64,000 nucleotides of DNA from Leptolyngbya subtilissima AS-A7 (GTDB lineage: Bacteria; Cyanobacteriota; Cyanobacteriia; Phormidesmidales; Phormidesmidaceae). Below are positions 43,046 through 50,821 of the stretch, one piece after another (position 1 is the first letter of the stretch; each line of letters begins with the position of its first letter). The stretch lies in assembly GCF_039962255.1 (NCBI RefSeq), contig NZ_JAMPKY010000001.1:868001-932000 (forward strand), read 5' to 3'. The notes beneath the pieces were generated by a model. That model did not search any database. It had not been told where the DNA came from and saw only the letters and a list, made by a program, of their open reading frames with translations. The position numbers and the translations under genes are program-made.

Positions 43046-43416
43046 GGGGATTTCCTGTGTAAGGTTCTGCATTGTGCTTTTCCGACAAAACCTAGTTCAA
43101 GCTGAACTGAAGTTTTGAAAAGGTTAGGCTAACAACGCTTTCGTTACAGACCTTAACGAGTTAGAGCAAGTGATGTTGTCTGTCAGAAGGGATAACCCCA
43201 AAACCCCCGATTTGACAGAGTGACAAGGTTACACAGCAAGATTTAAGGAGCTGTAGAAAGAGACGAAAATAGAGGAGCGAAAAATGAACAAATACCTAGC
43301 CGGGTTGAATCCTGGCGTTTTGGGATTGTGATAGCCCAGACTTCACCTGCGGTAGCAGGCGGCGATCGCCCCTGAACCCCTACAGCGATCCAATTGTGCT
43401 TACACCTGCGCCATCC
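43046..43416. other. Intergenic region, about 370 bases
   Basis: Between the isochorismatase operon end and the start of the carotenoid protein gene. No gene, RNA or strong hairpin is visible. It contains one HIP1 site near 43362. The promoter of the carotenoid protein gene must be here. Confidence 0.4.
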
Positions 43417-44103
43417 CTAAGCCATGACCGGAGTCTCATATTGCGCTGCTAGGGCGTTTAGCAGCGCCTCGGTGTGCCCCGTCCAGCCAATGATGCCATC
43501 CTGGGCGCGCACCATTTCGAGAGTAGATTGCTTGAATTCGGGGAAGTAGCTCTCAGTTGCGTCTTCGACCAACAGGCATTCGTAGCCGCGATCGTTGGCC
43601 TCGCGCATGGTGGTCTGCACGCAGACCTCGGTGGTCACGCCCGTAATGATCAGGTGGGTAATGCCCTGGGCTTTGAGGTGGGCTTCTAGCTCGGTGGCAT
43701 AGAAGGCTCCCTTGCCAGGTTTAGGAATAATCACTTCGTTGGGCAAGGGCGCGAGTTCGGGAATGATGCCGTTGCCCGGTTCGCCCAGCACCAGAATGCG
43801 CCCCATGGGGCCGCGATCGCCGATTTTGAGTGAGCCATTGCCGCGATCGCGCTTCGACGGTGGACAGTCTGACAAATCGGGTCGGTGCCCTTCTACGGTC
43901 TGAAAAATCGGCAGGTTGTAGCGCCGAAACGCCTCCTGCAACGCCTGAACGTTGGGAATGATCGATCGCAGCAGACTGACATCATTGCCTAAGGCATCGC
44001 CAAAGCCGCCGGGCTCGATGAAATCGCGCTGCATGTCGATGATGACTAGCGCTAGGCCGGTGGTGGGTAGGGGGTAGGGGTAGGGTTGGGCGGGTAGGGG
44101 CAT
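43417..44103 (-). CDS. Isochorismatase-fold cysteine amidohydrolase, last gene of importer operon
   Basis: A 228-residue cysteine hydrolase. The catalytic triad Asp23 (VIIDMQRDF), Lys in [12 protein letters not shown] (128/131) and Cys161 ([10 protein letters not shown]) is intact. It is a paralogue of the 46121-46879 product and shares [24 protein letters not shown] and NDRGYECLL. Substrates of this subgroup are biuret, ureidoacrylate-type or other carbamoyl amides. ATG 44103 has no ribosome site because a G/C-rich repeat occupies the leader and even encodes residues 2-13, so the true start could differ or be translationally coupled to the cupin gene 42 nt upstream. Confidence 0.88.
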   Translation of the reverse strand: MPLPAQPYPYPLPTTGLALVIIDMQRDFIEPGGFGDALGNDVSLLRSIIPNVQALQEAFRRYNLPIFQTVEGHRPDLSDCPPSKRDRGNGSLKIGDRGPMGRILVLGEPGNGIIPELAPLPNEVIIPKPGKGAFYATELEAHLKAQGITHLIITGVTTEVCVQTTMREANDRGYECLLVEDATESYFPEFKQSTLEMVRAQDGIIGWTGHTEALLNALAAQYETPVMA

Positions 44104-44139
44104 GGGGGTGGGTAGGGGGTGGATGGGTGGGTAGGGGCG
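44061..44139. repeat. G-rich tandem repeat over a start codon
   Basis: On the plus strand GGGTAGGGGGTAGGGGTAGGG and similar units run for about 80 nt. They include many runs of three or more G separated by one to three bases, a quadruplex-forming pattern. The tract covers the start codon and ribosome-site region of the minus-strand gene at 43417-44103. Confidence 0.75.
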
Positions 44140-44145
44140 TCTGTT

Positions 44146-44490
44146 TTAGGGCTCGATTTCGATGGGTTTAGCCCAGATGGCGAGGACGATGCAGCCGTCG
44201 GGGCTGCTGACGGTGTGGTGGGTGTCGGGCGGATTGACCACTAGGGTGCCCACTCCATAGGTGCCGTTTTCGTCGGTTTGGGAGCCTGACAGTACCAAAA
44301 TGTGCTCAAACCCGGTGTGCAAGTGGCGAGGAACCGACGCGCCTGGCTGATAGCGCAGCAGCGCAGCGGCAGTTCCGTCTGGTTCGGCGGGGTAAAGCCG
44401 AAACATATCGACCCCAGGCCGAAACGGCTCCCAATCTAGTTCTGGGTCAGCCGCCATGGCCTTTAGGTCAGGCAAAACAATCGATTGCAT
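44146..44490 (-). CDS. Cupin-domain protein (ChrR-like)
   Basis: A 114-residue single-domain cupin. The first cupin motif is PGASVPRHLHTGFEHILVLSG (two His, one Glu, later His) and the second is LVVNPPDTHHTVSSPDGCIV. It resembles the C-terminal metal-binding cupin of ChrR anti-sigma factors. GGGAG lies 7 nt before ATG 44490, which rules out the longer frame from 44520. It sits between the ABC ATPase and an amidohydrolase in the importer operon; it could be a small dioxygenase, isomerase or metal-dependent sensor for the same substrate. The function is unknown. Confidence 0.82.
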   Translation of the reverse strand: MQSIVLPDLKAMAADPELDWEPFRPGVDMFRLYPAEPDGTAAALLRYQPGASVPRHLHTGFEHILVLSGSQTDENGTYGVGTLVVNPPDTHHTVSSPDGCIVLAIWAKPIEIEP

Positions 44491-44497
44491 AATAACT

Positions 44498-44544
44498 CTC
44501 CCACTCATCCACCCATCCACCCCCTACCCATCCACGCATCCACT
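44498..44544. repeat. Short tandem repeat (CATCCAC-type heptamers)
   Basis: Units such as CATCCACC, CATCCACC, CCTACC, CATCCACG and CATCCACT fill the space between the ABC ATPase stop and the cupin ribosome site. This is the same family as the 44.1, 46.1 and 49.4 kb tracts. Confidence 0.7.
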
Positions 44545-46087
44545 AATGCCCAGCCATCTTATGGCCTAGGGTCTTGATGTCAGCGGTGGCGGTGGGGCTT
44601 TCGTAGACCAGCTCACCGCCGCTGATTACAAAGATGCGATCGCTCAGCTTTAGCAGCTCATCGAGGTCTTCGCTCACCAGCAGCACCGCCACACCGCGAT
44701 TGCGGGCGGCAAGGATCTGGCTGTGGATGTAGTCAACCGCCGAAAAGTCGAGACCGAAGCAGGGGTTCGCCGCAATCAGCAGGTTGATGTTGGTTGACGA
44801 CAGCTCGCGGGCCAGCACGGTGCGCTGCACGTTGCCGCCGGAGAGGTGGCCTACCGGGGTATCGACCGACGGGGTTTTGACCGAGAAGACGTTGACTAAG
44901 CCCTCGGCCATGCGCCGAATGTTGCGGAGGCTGAGCAGCCAGCCGCGTCGGGCCTGGGGCGGGCAGTCGAAGGTGCGTAGGGCCATGTTTTCGGCCACGC
45001 TCATGTGGGGGACGCAGGCGTTGCGCAGCGGTTCTTCGGGCAGGGTGTAGACCTGGTGACGAGCCATTTCTTTGCGGGTCGACTGATAGGGCTCGCCGTT
45101 GACAAGAATATCGCCGCTGTGGCGGGGGCGCTGGCCCGCCAGCACCTCCACCAGCTCGCGCTGACCGTTGCCCGAGACGCCCGCAATGCCGACAATTTCG
45201 CCACTGTTGACAATTAGATTAGCGCTGCACACGGCGGGCAGACCGTTGTCGCGATCGGCGCACAGGTCTTTGAGCTCTAGAACGGGCCGCGGGTCGGCGA
45301 TCGCGACCTTTTCAACCGGGGTAGCCTCCGTTTTTTCGCCCAGCATCATGTGGGCCATGTCATCGACGGTTAAATCGCGCACGTAGCCGTGGCCCGCCAG
45401 CTTGCCCTTGCGCAGCACCGTCACCTCGTCGGTAAAGGCCATCACCTCGCGAAACTTGTGGGAGATCATCAGCACGCTGAGGTGGCCAGCGGTGACTTCT
45501 TCCCGCAGTAGACCCAGCACTTCGTCGGCTTCGTCGGGGGTGAGCACCGAGGTCGGCTCGTCGAGAATCAGCACCCGGCTATTCAGGTAGAGCTGCTTGA
45601 GAATTTCGAGCTTTTGCTTTTGACCCGCCGCCAGTTGAGCAATGGGAGTGCGCAGATCGATCTGGAAGGGGGAAGTGGCCATAAAGGCGTCGAGGCGATC
45701 GTACTCGGTCTTCCAGTTGATCCACTGGGGGCTGTCGTAGCGCGAGAGCACCAGATTTTCGGCCACGGTCATAGCGGGCACTGAGGTGAAATGCTGGTAG
45801 ACCATGCCTAGGCCAAAGTGGTGGGCATCCTTGGGGCTATCAATGTCGCGGCACTGGCGATCGACCAGCACTTCCCCAGAGGTGGGGGTGTAAAAGCCCA
45901 TGATGCATTTCACCAAGGTGCTTTTGCCGGCTCCGTTTTCGCCCAGCAGAGCGTGAAAGCTGCCGGGGGTAACTTTAATCGAGACCTGATCGAGGGCAGT
46001 GAAGCTGCCAAAGCGTTTGGTGAGATTAATTACCTCCAGCTCGAGCGGGGCGGTTTTGATTTGCGGTGCAGCAACTGCGGTTTTCAT
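44543..46087 (-). CDS. ABC transporter ATPase, double-domain (BMP/nucleoside importer type)
   Basis: The 514-residue ATPase has two ABC domains. Domain 1 (25-260) has Walker A GENGAGKST, signature LAAGQKQKLE and Walker B LILDEPTSVLTPDE. Domain 2 (275-505) has the degenerate P-loop GVSGNGQREL, signature LSGGNVQR and AANPCFGLD in place of a normal Walker B. This asymmetric pattern is that of ribose/nucleoside (RbsA/NupA-like) importers, in which the second site is inactive. It energises the two permeases at 47034-49151 with the binding protein at 49394-50554. The neighbouring enzymes suggest a carbamoyl or purine-like nitrogen compound. Confidence 0.93.
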   Translation of the reverse strand: MKTAVAAPQIKTAPLELEVINLTKRFGSFTALDQVSIKVTPGSFHALLGENGAGKSTLVKCIMGFYTPTSGEVLVDRQCRDIDSPKDAHHFGLGMVYQHFTSVPAMTVAENLVLSRYDSPQWINWKTEYDRLDAFMATSPFQIDLRTPIAQLAAGQKQKLEILKQLYLNSRVLILDEPTSVLTPDEADEVLGLLREEVTAGHLSVLMISHKFREVMAFTDEVTVLRKGKLAGHGYVRDLTVDDMAHMMLGEKTEATPVEKVAIADPRPVLELKDLCADRDNGLPAVCSANLIVNSGEIVGIAGVSGNGQRELVEVLAGQRPRHSGDILVNGEPYQSTRKEMARHQVYTLPEEPLRNACVPHMSVAENMALRTFDCPPQARRGWLLSLRNIRRMAEGLVNVFSVKTPSVDTPVGHLSGGNVQRTVLARELSSTNINLLIAANPCFGLDFSAVDYIHSQILAARNRGVAVLLVSEDLDELLKLSDRIFVISGGELVYESPTATADIKTLGHKMAGH

Positions 46088-46125
46088 AGGGGAGTAGGGG
46101 GTAGGGAGTGATGGGGAGATTTAGG
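46088..46125. repeat. Short purine-rich tandem repeat
   Basis: GGAGTAGGGGGTAGGGAGTGATGGGGAG lies between the BiuH-like gene and the ABC ATPase start, upstream of the ATPase ATG at 46087. It belongs to the same repeat family as the others in this operon. Confidence 0.65.
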
Positions 46126-46879
46126 AGAAAGTAGGGTGTGCTTGCGAAACAACCGCAGGGTGGGCACTGCCTACCATTTCCCCAAAACTCATCTCGGATT
46201 GGACTAACGCTTCGATCAGGGCTTCGGAATGGGCTACAGCACCAAACACGCCGCCCTGCATCTTGACCATCTTCAGCGCGGCCAGGTGGTTGCCGTAGTC
46301 GGTGGCACCCGTGCAGTCAGACAGCAGTAGGCACTCGTAGCCGCGATCGTTAGCGTCGCGCATGGTGGTGTGGACGCACACATCGGTGGTGATGCCTGCG
46401 AGGATAAGGTTGCGAATGCCTTTGCGGGTGAGGATTAAATCGAGGTCGGTGGCGTAGAAGGAGCCTTTGCCGGGCTTGTCGATCACCACTTCGCCGGGCA
46501 GAGGTTGCAACTCGGGGATGAGTTCCCAGCCGGGTTCACCGCGCACCAAGATGCGTCCGCAGGGGCCAGGGTCGCCAATGCCCGCGCCAATCTGGCGCGA
46601 TCGCCACTGTTTGTTCTCTGGCAGGTCTGATAGATCGGGGCGGTGGCCCTCGCGGGTATGGATGATGGTGAAGTTGCGATCGCGCAGCACCTCTAGCAGC
46701 CTGGCGATCGGTTGAATGGGGGCACGGGTGAGCGATAGGTCGTAGCCCATCTTGTCCACATAGCCGCCGATGCCGCAAAAATCGGTCTGCATATCAATCA
46801 CAATCAGCGCCGTATTTTCGGGTCGCAGATCCCCGTCGTAGGGGTATGGATACGGCTCGGCTTCAACGAAAATTCCCAT
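46121..46879 (-). CDS. biuH: Biuret hydrolase-like isochorismatase-fold amidohydrolase
   Basis: A 252-residue cysteine hydrolase close to biuret amidohydrolase: [68 protein letters not shown] and [20 protein letters not shown] agree with my recollection of the Rhizobium enzyme along most of the length. The triad is Asp29 (VIDMQTDF), Lys in DKPGKGSF (135/138) and Cys168 (TTDVCVHTT). Biuret hydrolase gives allophanate plus ammonia; no allophanate hydrolase gene is seen in this window. GGAGA lies 7 nt before ATG 46879. The C-terminal tail (about 20 residues, [14 protein letters not shown]) is not conserved and derives from spacer-repeat-like sequence. Confidence 0.85.
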   Translation of the reverse strand: MGIFVEAEPYPYPYDGDLRPENTALIVIDMQTDFCGIGGYVDKMGYDLSLTRAPIQPIARLLEVLRDRNFTIIHTREGHRPDLSDLPENKQWRSRQIGAGIGDPGPCGRILVRGEPGWELIPELQPLPGEVVIDKPGKGSFYATDLDLILTRKGIRNLILAGITTDVCVHTTMRDANDRGYECLLLSDCTGATDYGNHLAALKMVKMQGGVFGAVAHSEALIEALVQSEMSFGEMVGSAHPAVVSQAHPTFS

Positions 46880-47033
46880 GGGTTGTCTCCAGTTGAATAG
46901 CTAATGGCGCACTGTAGGTGGTTAGAGCGAAGCGGCACCTAACAAATTTGCCGCTGTTGGGTTGCACTGCGTTTTACCCGACCTACAGGGCGAAACGTTC
47001 CTACAAAATGCATTAAAAGACGGTGGCAAACTG

Positions 47034-47963
47034 TTACTCCTGAGCTTGTCCCAATGCTCCCGGTGCGCCGGTTAACGTGCGCTTGGGCGAGCAGGTAATC
47101 ACCATAATCAGCAGGGTCAAGATGTATGGCGAAGCGTTGAACAAGTAGTAGTAGGCGTCAATGCCCACCGACTGCAGGGCGGGGCCGATCGCTTGGGCAC
47201 CGCCAAACAGCAGCGAGGCGTAGAGACACTGCACCGGGTTCCAGCGGGCAAAAATTACCAGGGCCACGGCCATCAAGCCTTGACCGCTCGAGATCCGCTC
47301 TGACCAGCTGCCAGGGTAAAACAGCGATAGGGATGCGCCGCCAATACCGGCTAAAAAGCTGCCCGCCACAATGCTGGCCATGCGTACCTTGAAGATCGAA
47401 ATCCCCATCGCTTTGGCGGCGTCGGGGCTGTCGCCCACGGCGCGCACCAGTAGCCCCCAGCGGCTAGAGCGAAAGAACCACTGCATTAGCGGAGCGATCG
47501 CCACCCCCAAAATAAACAGCGGGCTAATGCTCAGGGCCGACTCGAGCTGAGGAATTTGGGTCCACCCCGCCAGGGATAGCGTCGGTAGCTGAGGAGCCGA
47601 GGGCTGAATGAAGGGCTTGCCCAAAAAGAATGCCAAGCCGCTACCAAAGATAATCATGGCAATGCCCACCGCCACGTCATTCACCCGAGGCTGTTGGGCC
47701 AGCCAACCGTGAATGAGCCCTAAGAACATACCGGCTACGCCGGCCATAACCACCCCCAGCCAGGGCGACCCGGTCAGGTACGACACGGCGTAGGCGCTCA
47801 TAGCTCCCATGAGCAGAGTGCCTTCTAGGCCCAAGTTGATCTTGCCGCTTTTTTCGGTCAGACACTCTCCCAGGCTGACCAACAGAAACGGGGCGCTGCC
47901 CCGCAGGGTTCCCGCAATGATGGCGAGGGGTACGCCCCACCAGCCCAAAGCTTCACTGGCCAT
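47034..47963 (-). CDS. ABC transporter permease (BMP importer, second permease)
   Basis: A 309-residue membrane protein with about nine helices of the BPD_transp_2 family. SLGECLTEKSGKINLGLEGT is the conserved start of NupQ/YufQ-like permeases, and AVGDSPDAAKAMGISIFKVR is the cytosolic ATPase-coupling loop. ATG 47963 is used; the in-frame GTG 47993 adds ten residues. Adjacent to the first permease (48054) and, downstream, the BiuH-like gene. It forms the transmembrane pore with its partner. Confidence 0.9.
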   Translation of the reverse strand: MASEALGWWGVPLAIIAGTLRGSAPFLLVSLGECLTEKSGKINLGLEGTLLMGAMSAYAVSYLTGSPWLGVVMAGVAGMFLGLIHGWLAQQPRVNDVAVGIAMIIFGSGLAFFLGKPFIQPSAPQLPTLSLAGWTQIPQLESALSISPLFILGVAIAPLMQWFFRSSRWGLLVRAVGDSPDAAKAMGISIFKVRMASIVAGSFLAGIGGASLSLFYPGSWSERISSGQGLMAVALVIFARWNPVQCLYASLLFGGAQAIGPALQSVGIDAYYYLFNASPYILTLLIMVITCSPKRTLTGAPGALGQAQE

Positions 47964-48053
47964 GGTTCTCACTCTCCGTGGGTGTGATTGCACTAAAAAC
48001 GTGATGTTCTCGGTATAGGCTTAGCACTGCTAAGCCCATACTCCCTGGCTAAC

Positions 48054-49151
48054 CTAAACTGGGGTGGCCGTGGCCACGGGGGGCAAAGGCCGCACCTTGG
48101 GTGGGCGCTCCTTAAAGATCGGCAGCCGCCCGTAGAGCGAGTCGCTGTAGAGCACCGAGAGAAACACAATGCCCTGGAACACCATCACCGTGGCGTCGGG
48201 TAGGCCGTGGCTGCGCTGTAGAATGCCGCCGCTGGCGAGAATGCCCCCTAAGAGCAGGGCCACTAAACTGGCTGCGATCGGGTTGTGGCGGGCAATAAAG
48301 GCTACCAATACGCCGCCGTAGCCGTAGTTCGCGTTCAGCGATTCGTTGGCCCGACCGTGGACTGCCGCCACCTCAACCATCCCCGCCAGACCGGCGCAGG
48401 CTCCGCCCAAAAAGCAGATTGCCAGGGTGAGCTTGCCCACGGGCAGCCCCGCCACCCGCGCCGCCCGCACATTGCCCCCGGCGGTGCGCGCCGCAAAGCC
48501 AAAGGTAGTGCGTTGAATTAAGAAATAGGCCAGTCCGCAGGCCACTAGCCCCAGCACTAAGCCGTAGTGCACCCGGCTGCCAGGCAGATTGCCCAGCATG
48601 TGGATTTCGGGCAGGGGATAGCTGGAGGGCTTGTTGAGGGAGCTGGGATCCTTCATAGGGCCGTTGACCATGTGGTTGAGCAGCGCGATCGCGATGTAGT
48701 TCATCAGCAGGCTGCTAATGGTCTCATTCACCGCCCGATAGTGCCGCAGCGCCCCGACAATGGCAATCCAGATACCGCCCGCTGCCATACCGGCTAGGGC
48801 CATACCCAACTGCACCCCAGGAGTGGGCAACCCCCAGCCCCCCAGGGTGAGGCCCCCAGCCACCGCCGCTAAGCCCCCCAGCACCAGCGCCCCCTCATTA
48901 CCAATGATCACCAACCCCAACCGTGCCGGCAGCGCCGTACAGAGGGCACTCAACATCAGTGGCGACGCCTGAATCAGCGTGTTCTGAAACGAACTCCAGC
49001 TGCCAAAAGCGGCGCGATAGATCGAGTAATACACCCCAAACGGGTTCGCCCCCGCCAGGCCACAAAACAGGCCAAATATCACCAGGGCCGCCAGCAGCGC
49101 CCCAGTTGGAATGCAGGTTTTTTCGAGAAGACTCCGCCAGCGATCGCTCAT
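48054..49151 (-). CDS. ABC transporter permease (BMP importer, first permease)
   Basis: A 365-residue membrane protein of the BPD_transp_2 family. Marker blocks are IGNEGALVLGGLAAVAGGL, VNETISSLLMNYIAIALLNH and AARTAGGNVRAARVAGLPVG (coupling loop). AAGGAG is 7 nt from ATG 49151, making it the better start than ATG 49157. It lies between the binding protein gene and the second permease, the classical BMP-permease-permease-ATPase set of purine nucleoside and related importers. Confidence 0.9.
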   Translation of the reverse strand: MSDRWRSLLEKTCIPTGALLAALVIFGLFCGLAGANPFGVYYSIYRAAFGSWSSFQNTLIQASPLMLSALCTALPARLGLVIIGNEGALVLGGLAAVAGGLTLGGWGLPTPGVQLGMALAGMAAGGIWIAIVGALRHYRAVNETISSLLMNYIAIALLNHMVNGPMKDPSSLNKPSSYPLPEIHMLGNLPGSRVHYGLVLGLVACGLAYFLIQRTTFGFAARTAGGNVRAARVAGLPVGKLTLAICFLGGACAGLAGMVEVAAVHGRANESLNANYGYGGVLVAFIARHNPIAASLVALLLGGILASGGILQRSHGLPDATVMVFQGIVFLSVLYSDSLYGRLPIFKERPPKVRPLPPVATATPV

Positions 49152-49350
49152 CGTCATGCTCCTTAGTTCATTGGATGCTCAATAACGTCGTCAGAGAAAC
49201 GTTGCGGTCAAACGGCCTTAGAGTCGGTGGAACGCGCAAGTAGGTGGCGCAACTTAAGGGCTAACGGGTAAGGGCCCCAGATGGATGGTGAGCATTACCA
49301 ATTGATAGGAGCCGCAGATGAATGGTGGGCATTGCCCACCCTACGGCTGT

Positions 49351-49420
49351 TCACCCATCCACCCTCTACCCATCCACCCGCCTACCCACTCCCCTACCCC
49401 ACACTCCCCATCACCCCTTC
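49351..49420. repeat. Short pyrimidine-rich tandem repeat (CCATCCAC/CCTACC)
   Basis: CCCATCCACCC, CTACCC, CATCCACCCG, CCTACCCACT and CCCCTACCCC units run between the binding protein's stop and the first permease, and into the last codons of the binding protein. The upstream spacer also holds TGGGCATTGCCCA palindromes near 49325-49341. Confidence 0.7.
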
Positions 49421-50554
49421 CGCCAGCCAGTTCATCTGCTCCAGCTCGATCGCCGTTTGCCCCAGTTCCTTGCCGCCAGCGACTACAGTCTTGCCCTGGT
49501 TGTCTTTGATTTCGCCTTTGTAAATCACCAGTTCCCTAGAAATCAGCTGGGCCTGGGCGGCCTCGGCCGCCTGTTGGGCCGAGGCGCTCACCGCTGGGCC
49601 AAAGGGCGACAGCTTCAAAAAGCCGTCCTTAAAGCCGCCCCGCACCAGGTGAGGAATGCCGCCATTCATCAGGGTTTTGCCCTCCTGCAGCAGGCTGACG
49701 TAATTTTTGTACACGGTCGACCAGTCCCACTCGGCCCCCGTGAGGTAGCCCTGGGGGGCCAATTCAGCTTGGTTAGCGTGGTAACCGGTGGCAAAAATGC
49801 CGCGCCGCTCGGCGGTCTCGATCACCACCTTGGGACTATCCACGTGGCAGGTGAGCACGTCAATGCCCTGGTCGGCCATGCTGTTGGCGGCCTCGGCCTC
49901 GCGCACCGGGTCGGCCCAGTCGCCGGTAAAAATCACCTGGGTAGTGGCGCTGGGATCGATGCTGCGAGCCCCCAGGGTAAAGCTGTTGACGTTGCGCAGC
50001 ACCTGAGGAATGGGCTTGGCGCCGATGAACCCCAGCCGCTTGCTAGTTGAGGTATGGGCGGCGACAACGCCCGCCACGTACTGAGCTTCGTCGATGTAGC
50101 CAAAGTAGCTGCCGACGTTGTTGGGGTGCACACCCTCTTGGTACAGGCCGCCGCAGTGAAAAAACTGCACATCGGGAAAGTCCTTGGCCAGGGCCAGCAC
50201 GTGGGGGTCAAAGTAGCCAAAGGAGGTGGCAAAAATCGCCGTGGCCCCGTCCAGGTCAATCATGCTGCGGATGCTTTCCTGCACCGCGTTAGTTTCGGGC
50301 ACACTGGCTTCTTCGGAGGTTTTGACTCCGTCGAGGCCGTCGAGGCTGGCGCGACCTTCGGCGTGGGCCTGGTTGTAGCCATAGTCATCCTTGGGGCCGA
50401 CGTAGATAAACCCTGCGGTGAGGGTGTCGCTGCCTCCCGCCGCCGTGGGGGAGCTGCTGCAGCCGCTAAGCTTAACCGTGAGGCCAAAGGCACCGGTAGC
50501 CAGCAATCCCCGGATCGCCTGGCGACGGGTCACCTGAAGCATGGGTTTCCGCAT
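49394..50554 (-). CDS. BMP-family ABC transporter substrate-binding lipoprotein
   Basis: A 386-residue exported protein. The leader carries a twin-arginine-like motif (TRRQAIRGLLATGAFGL) followed by lipobox KLSGC, so it is probably a membrane-anchored lipoprotein exported folded. The mature part has the BMP/PnrA fold: AGFIYVGPKDDYGYNQAHAE at the start, IFATSFGYFDPHVLALAKDF, GSYFGYIDEAQYVAGVVAAH and GIDVLTCHVDSPKVV. Family members bind purine nucleosides or other small nitrogenous ligands. AAGGAG lies 6 nt before ATG 50554. It is the first gene of the seven-gene operon. An imperfect NtcA-like site is about 150 nt upstream. Confidence 0.92.
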   Translation of the reverse strand: MRKPMLQVTRRQAIRGLLATGAFGLTVKLSGCSSSPTAAGGSDTLTAGFIYVGPKDDYGYNQAHAEGRASLDGLDGVKTSEEASVPETNAVQESIRSMIDLDGATAIFATSFGYFDPHVLALAKDFPDVQFFHCGGLYQEGVHPNNVGSYFGYIDEAQYVAGVVAAHTSTSKRLGFIGAKPIPQVLRNVNSFTLGARSIDPSATTQVIFTGDWADPVREAEAANSMADQGIDVLTCHVDSPKVVIETAERRGIFATGYHANQAELAPQGYLTGAEWDWSTVYKNYVSLLQEGKTLMNGGIPHLVRGGFKDGFLKLSPFGPAVSASAQQAAEAAQAQLISRELVIYKGEIKDNQGKTVVAGGKELGQTAIELEQMNWLAEGVMGSVG

Positions 50555-50705
50555 GGGGATTCTCCTTAGTGAGGGTGAAAGATAGTCAGGTTGAAGCACT
50601 GAATGTTAAGGAGAGACTACCAATGCCGGACGGGCGGGGAGGTGCGAGGAAAGTGCGCCAAAAGTACGTTTTTGATCGGGCAAAACCCGGTTCAGCAGGT
50701 GAAAT

Positions 50706-50719
50706 GTTACCCAAGGTAC
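50706..50719. promoter_or_regulatory. Imperfect NtcA-like site upstream of the importer operon
   Basis: GTT-N8-TAC (minus strand GTA-N8-AAC) differs by one base from the NtcA consensus GTA-N8-TAC. It lies between the BMP gene (minus) and the STAND gene (plus). I do not see a properly spaced TAN3T box about 22 nt downstream for the BMP gene, so the assignment is weak. Confidence 0.3.
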
Positions 50720-50821
50720 AAAGTTGGGGGTAGGGCTTGGCTAGGATCAGCCCCATAGAACTCCCCTCAAGCCCCATGTCGCTTCGGTTTTAGAGCAGCG
50801 AGTAGCATTGGATACACCACC

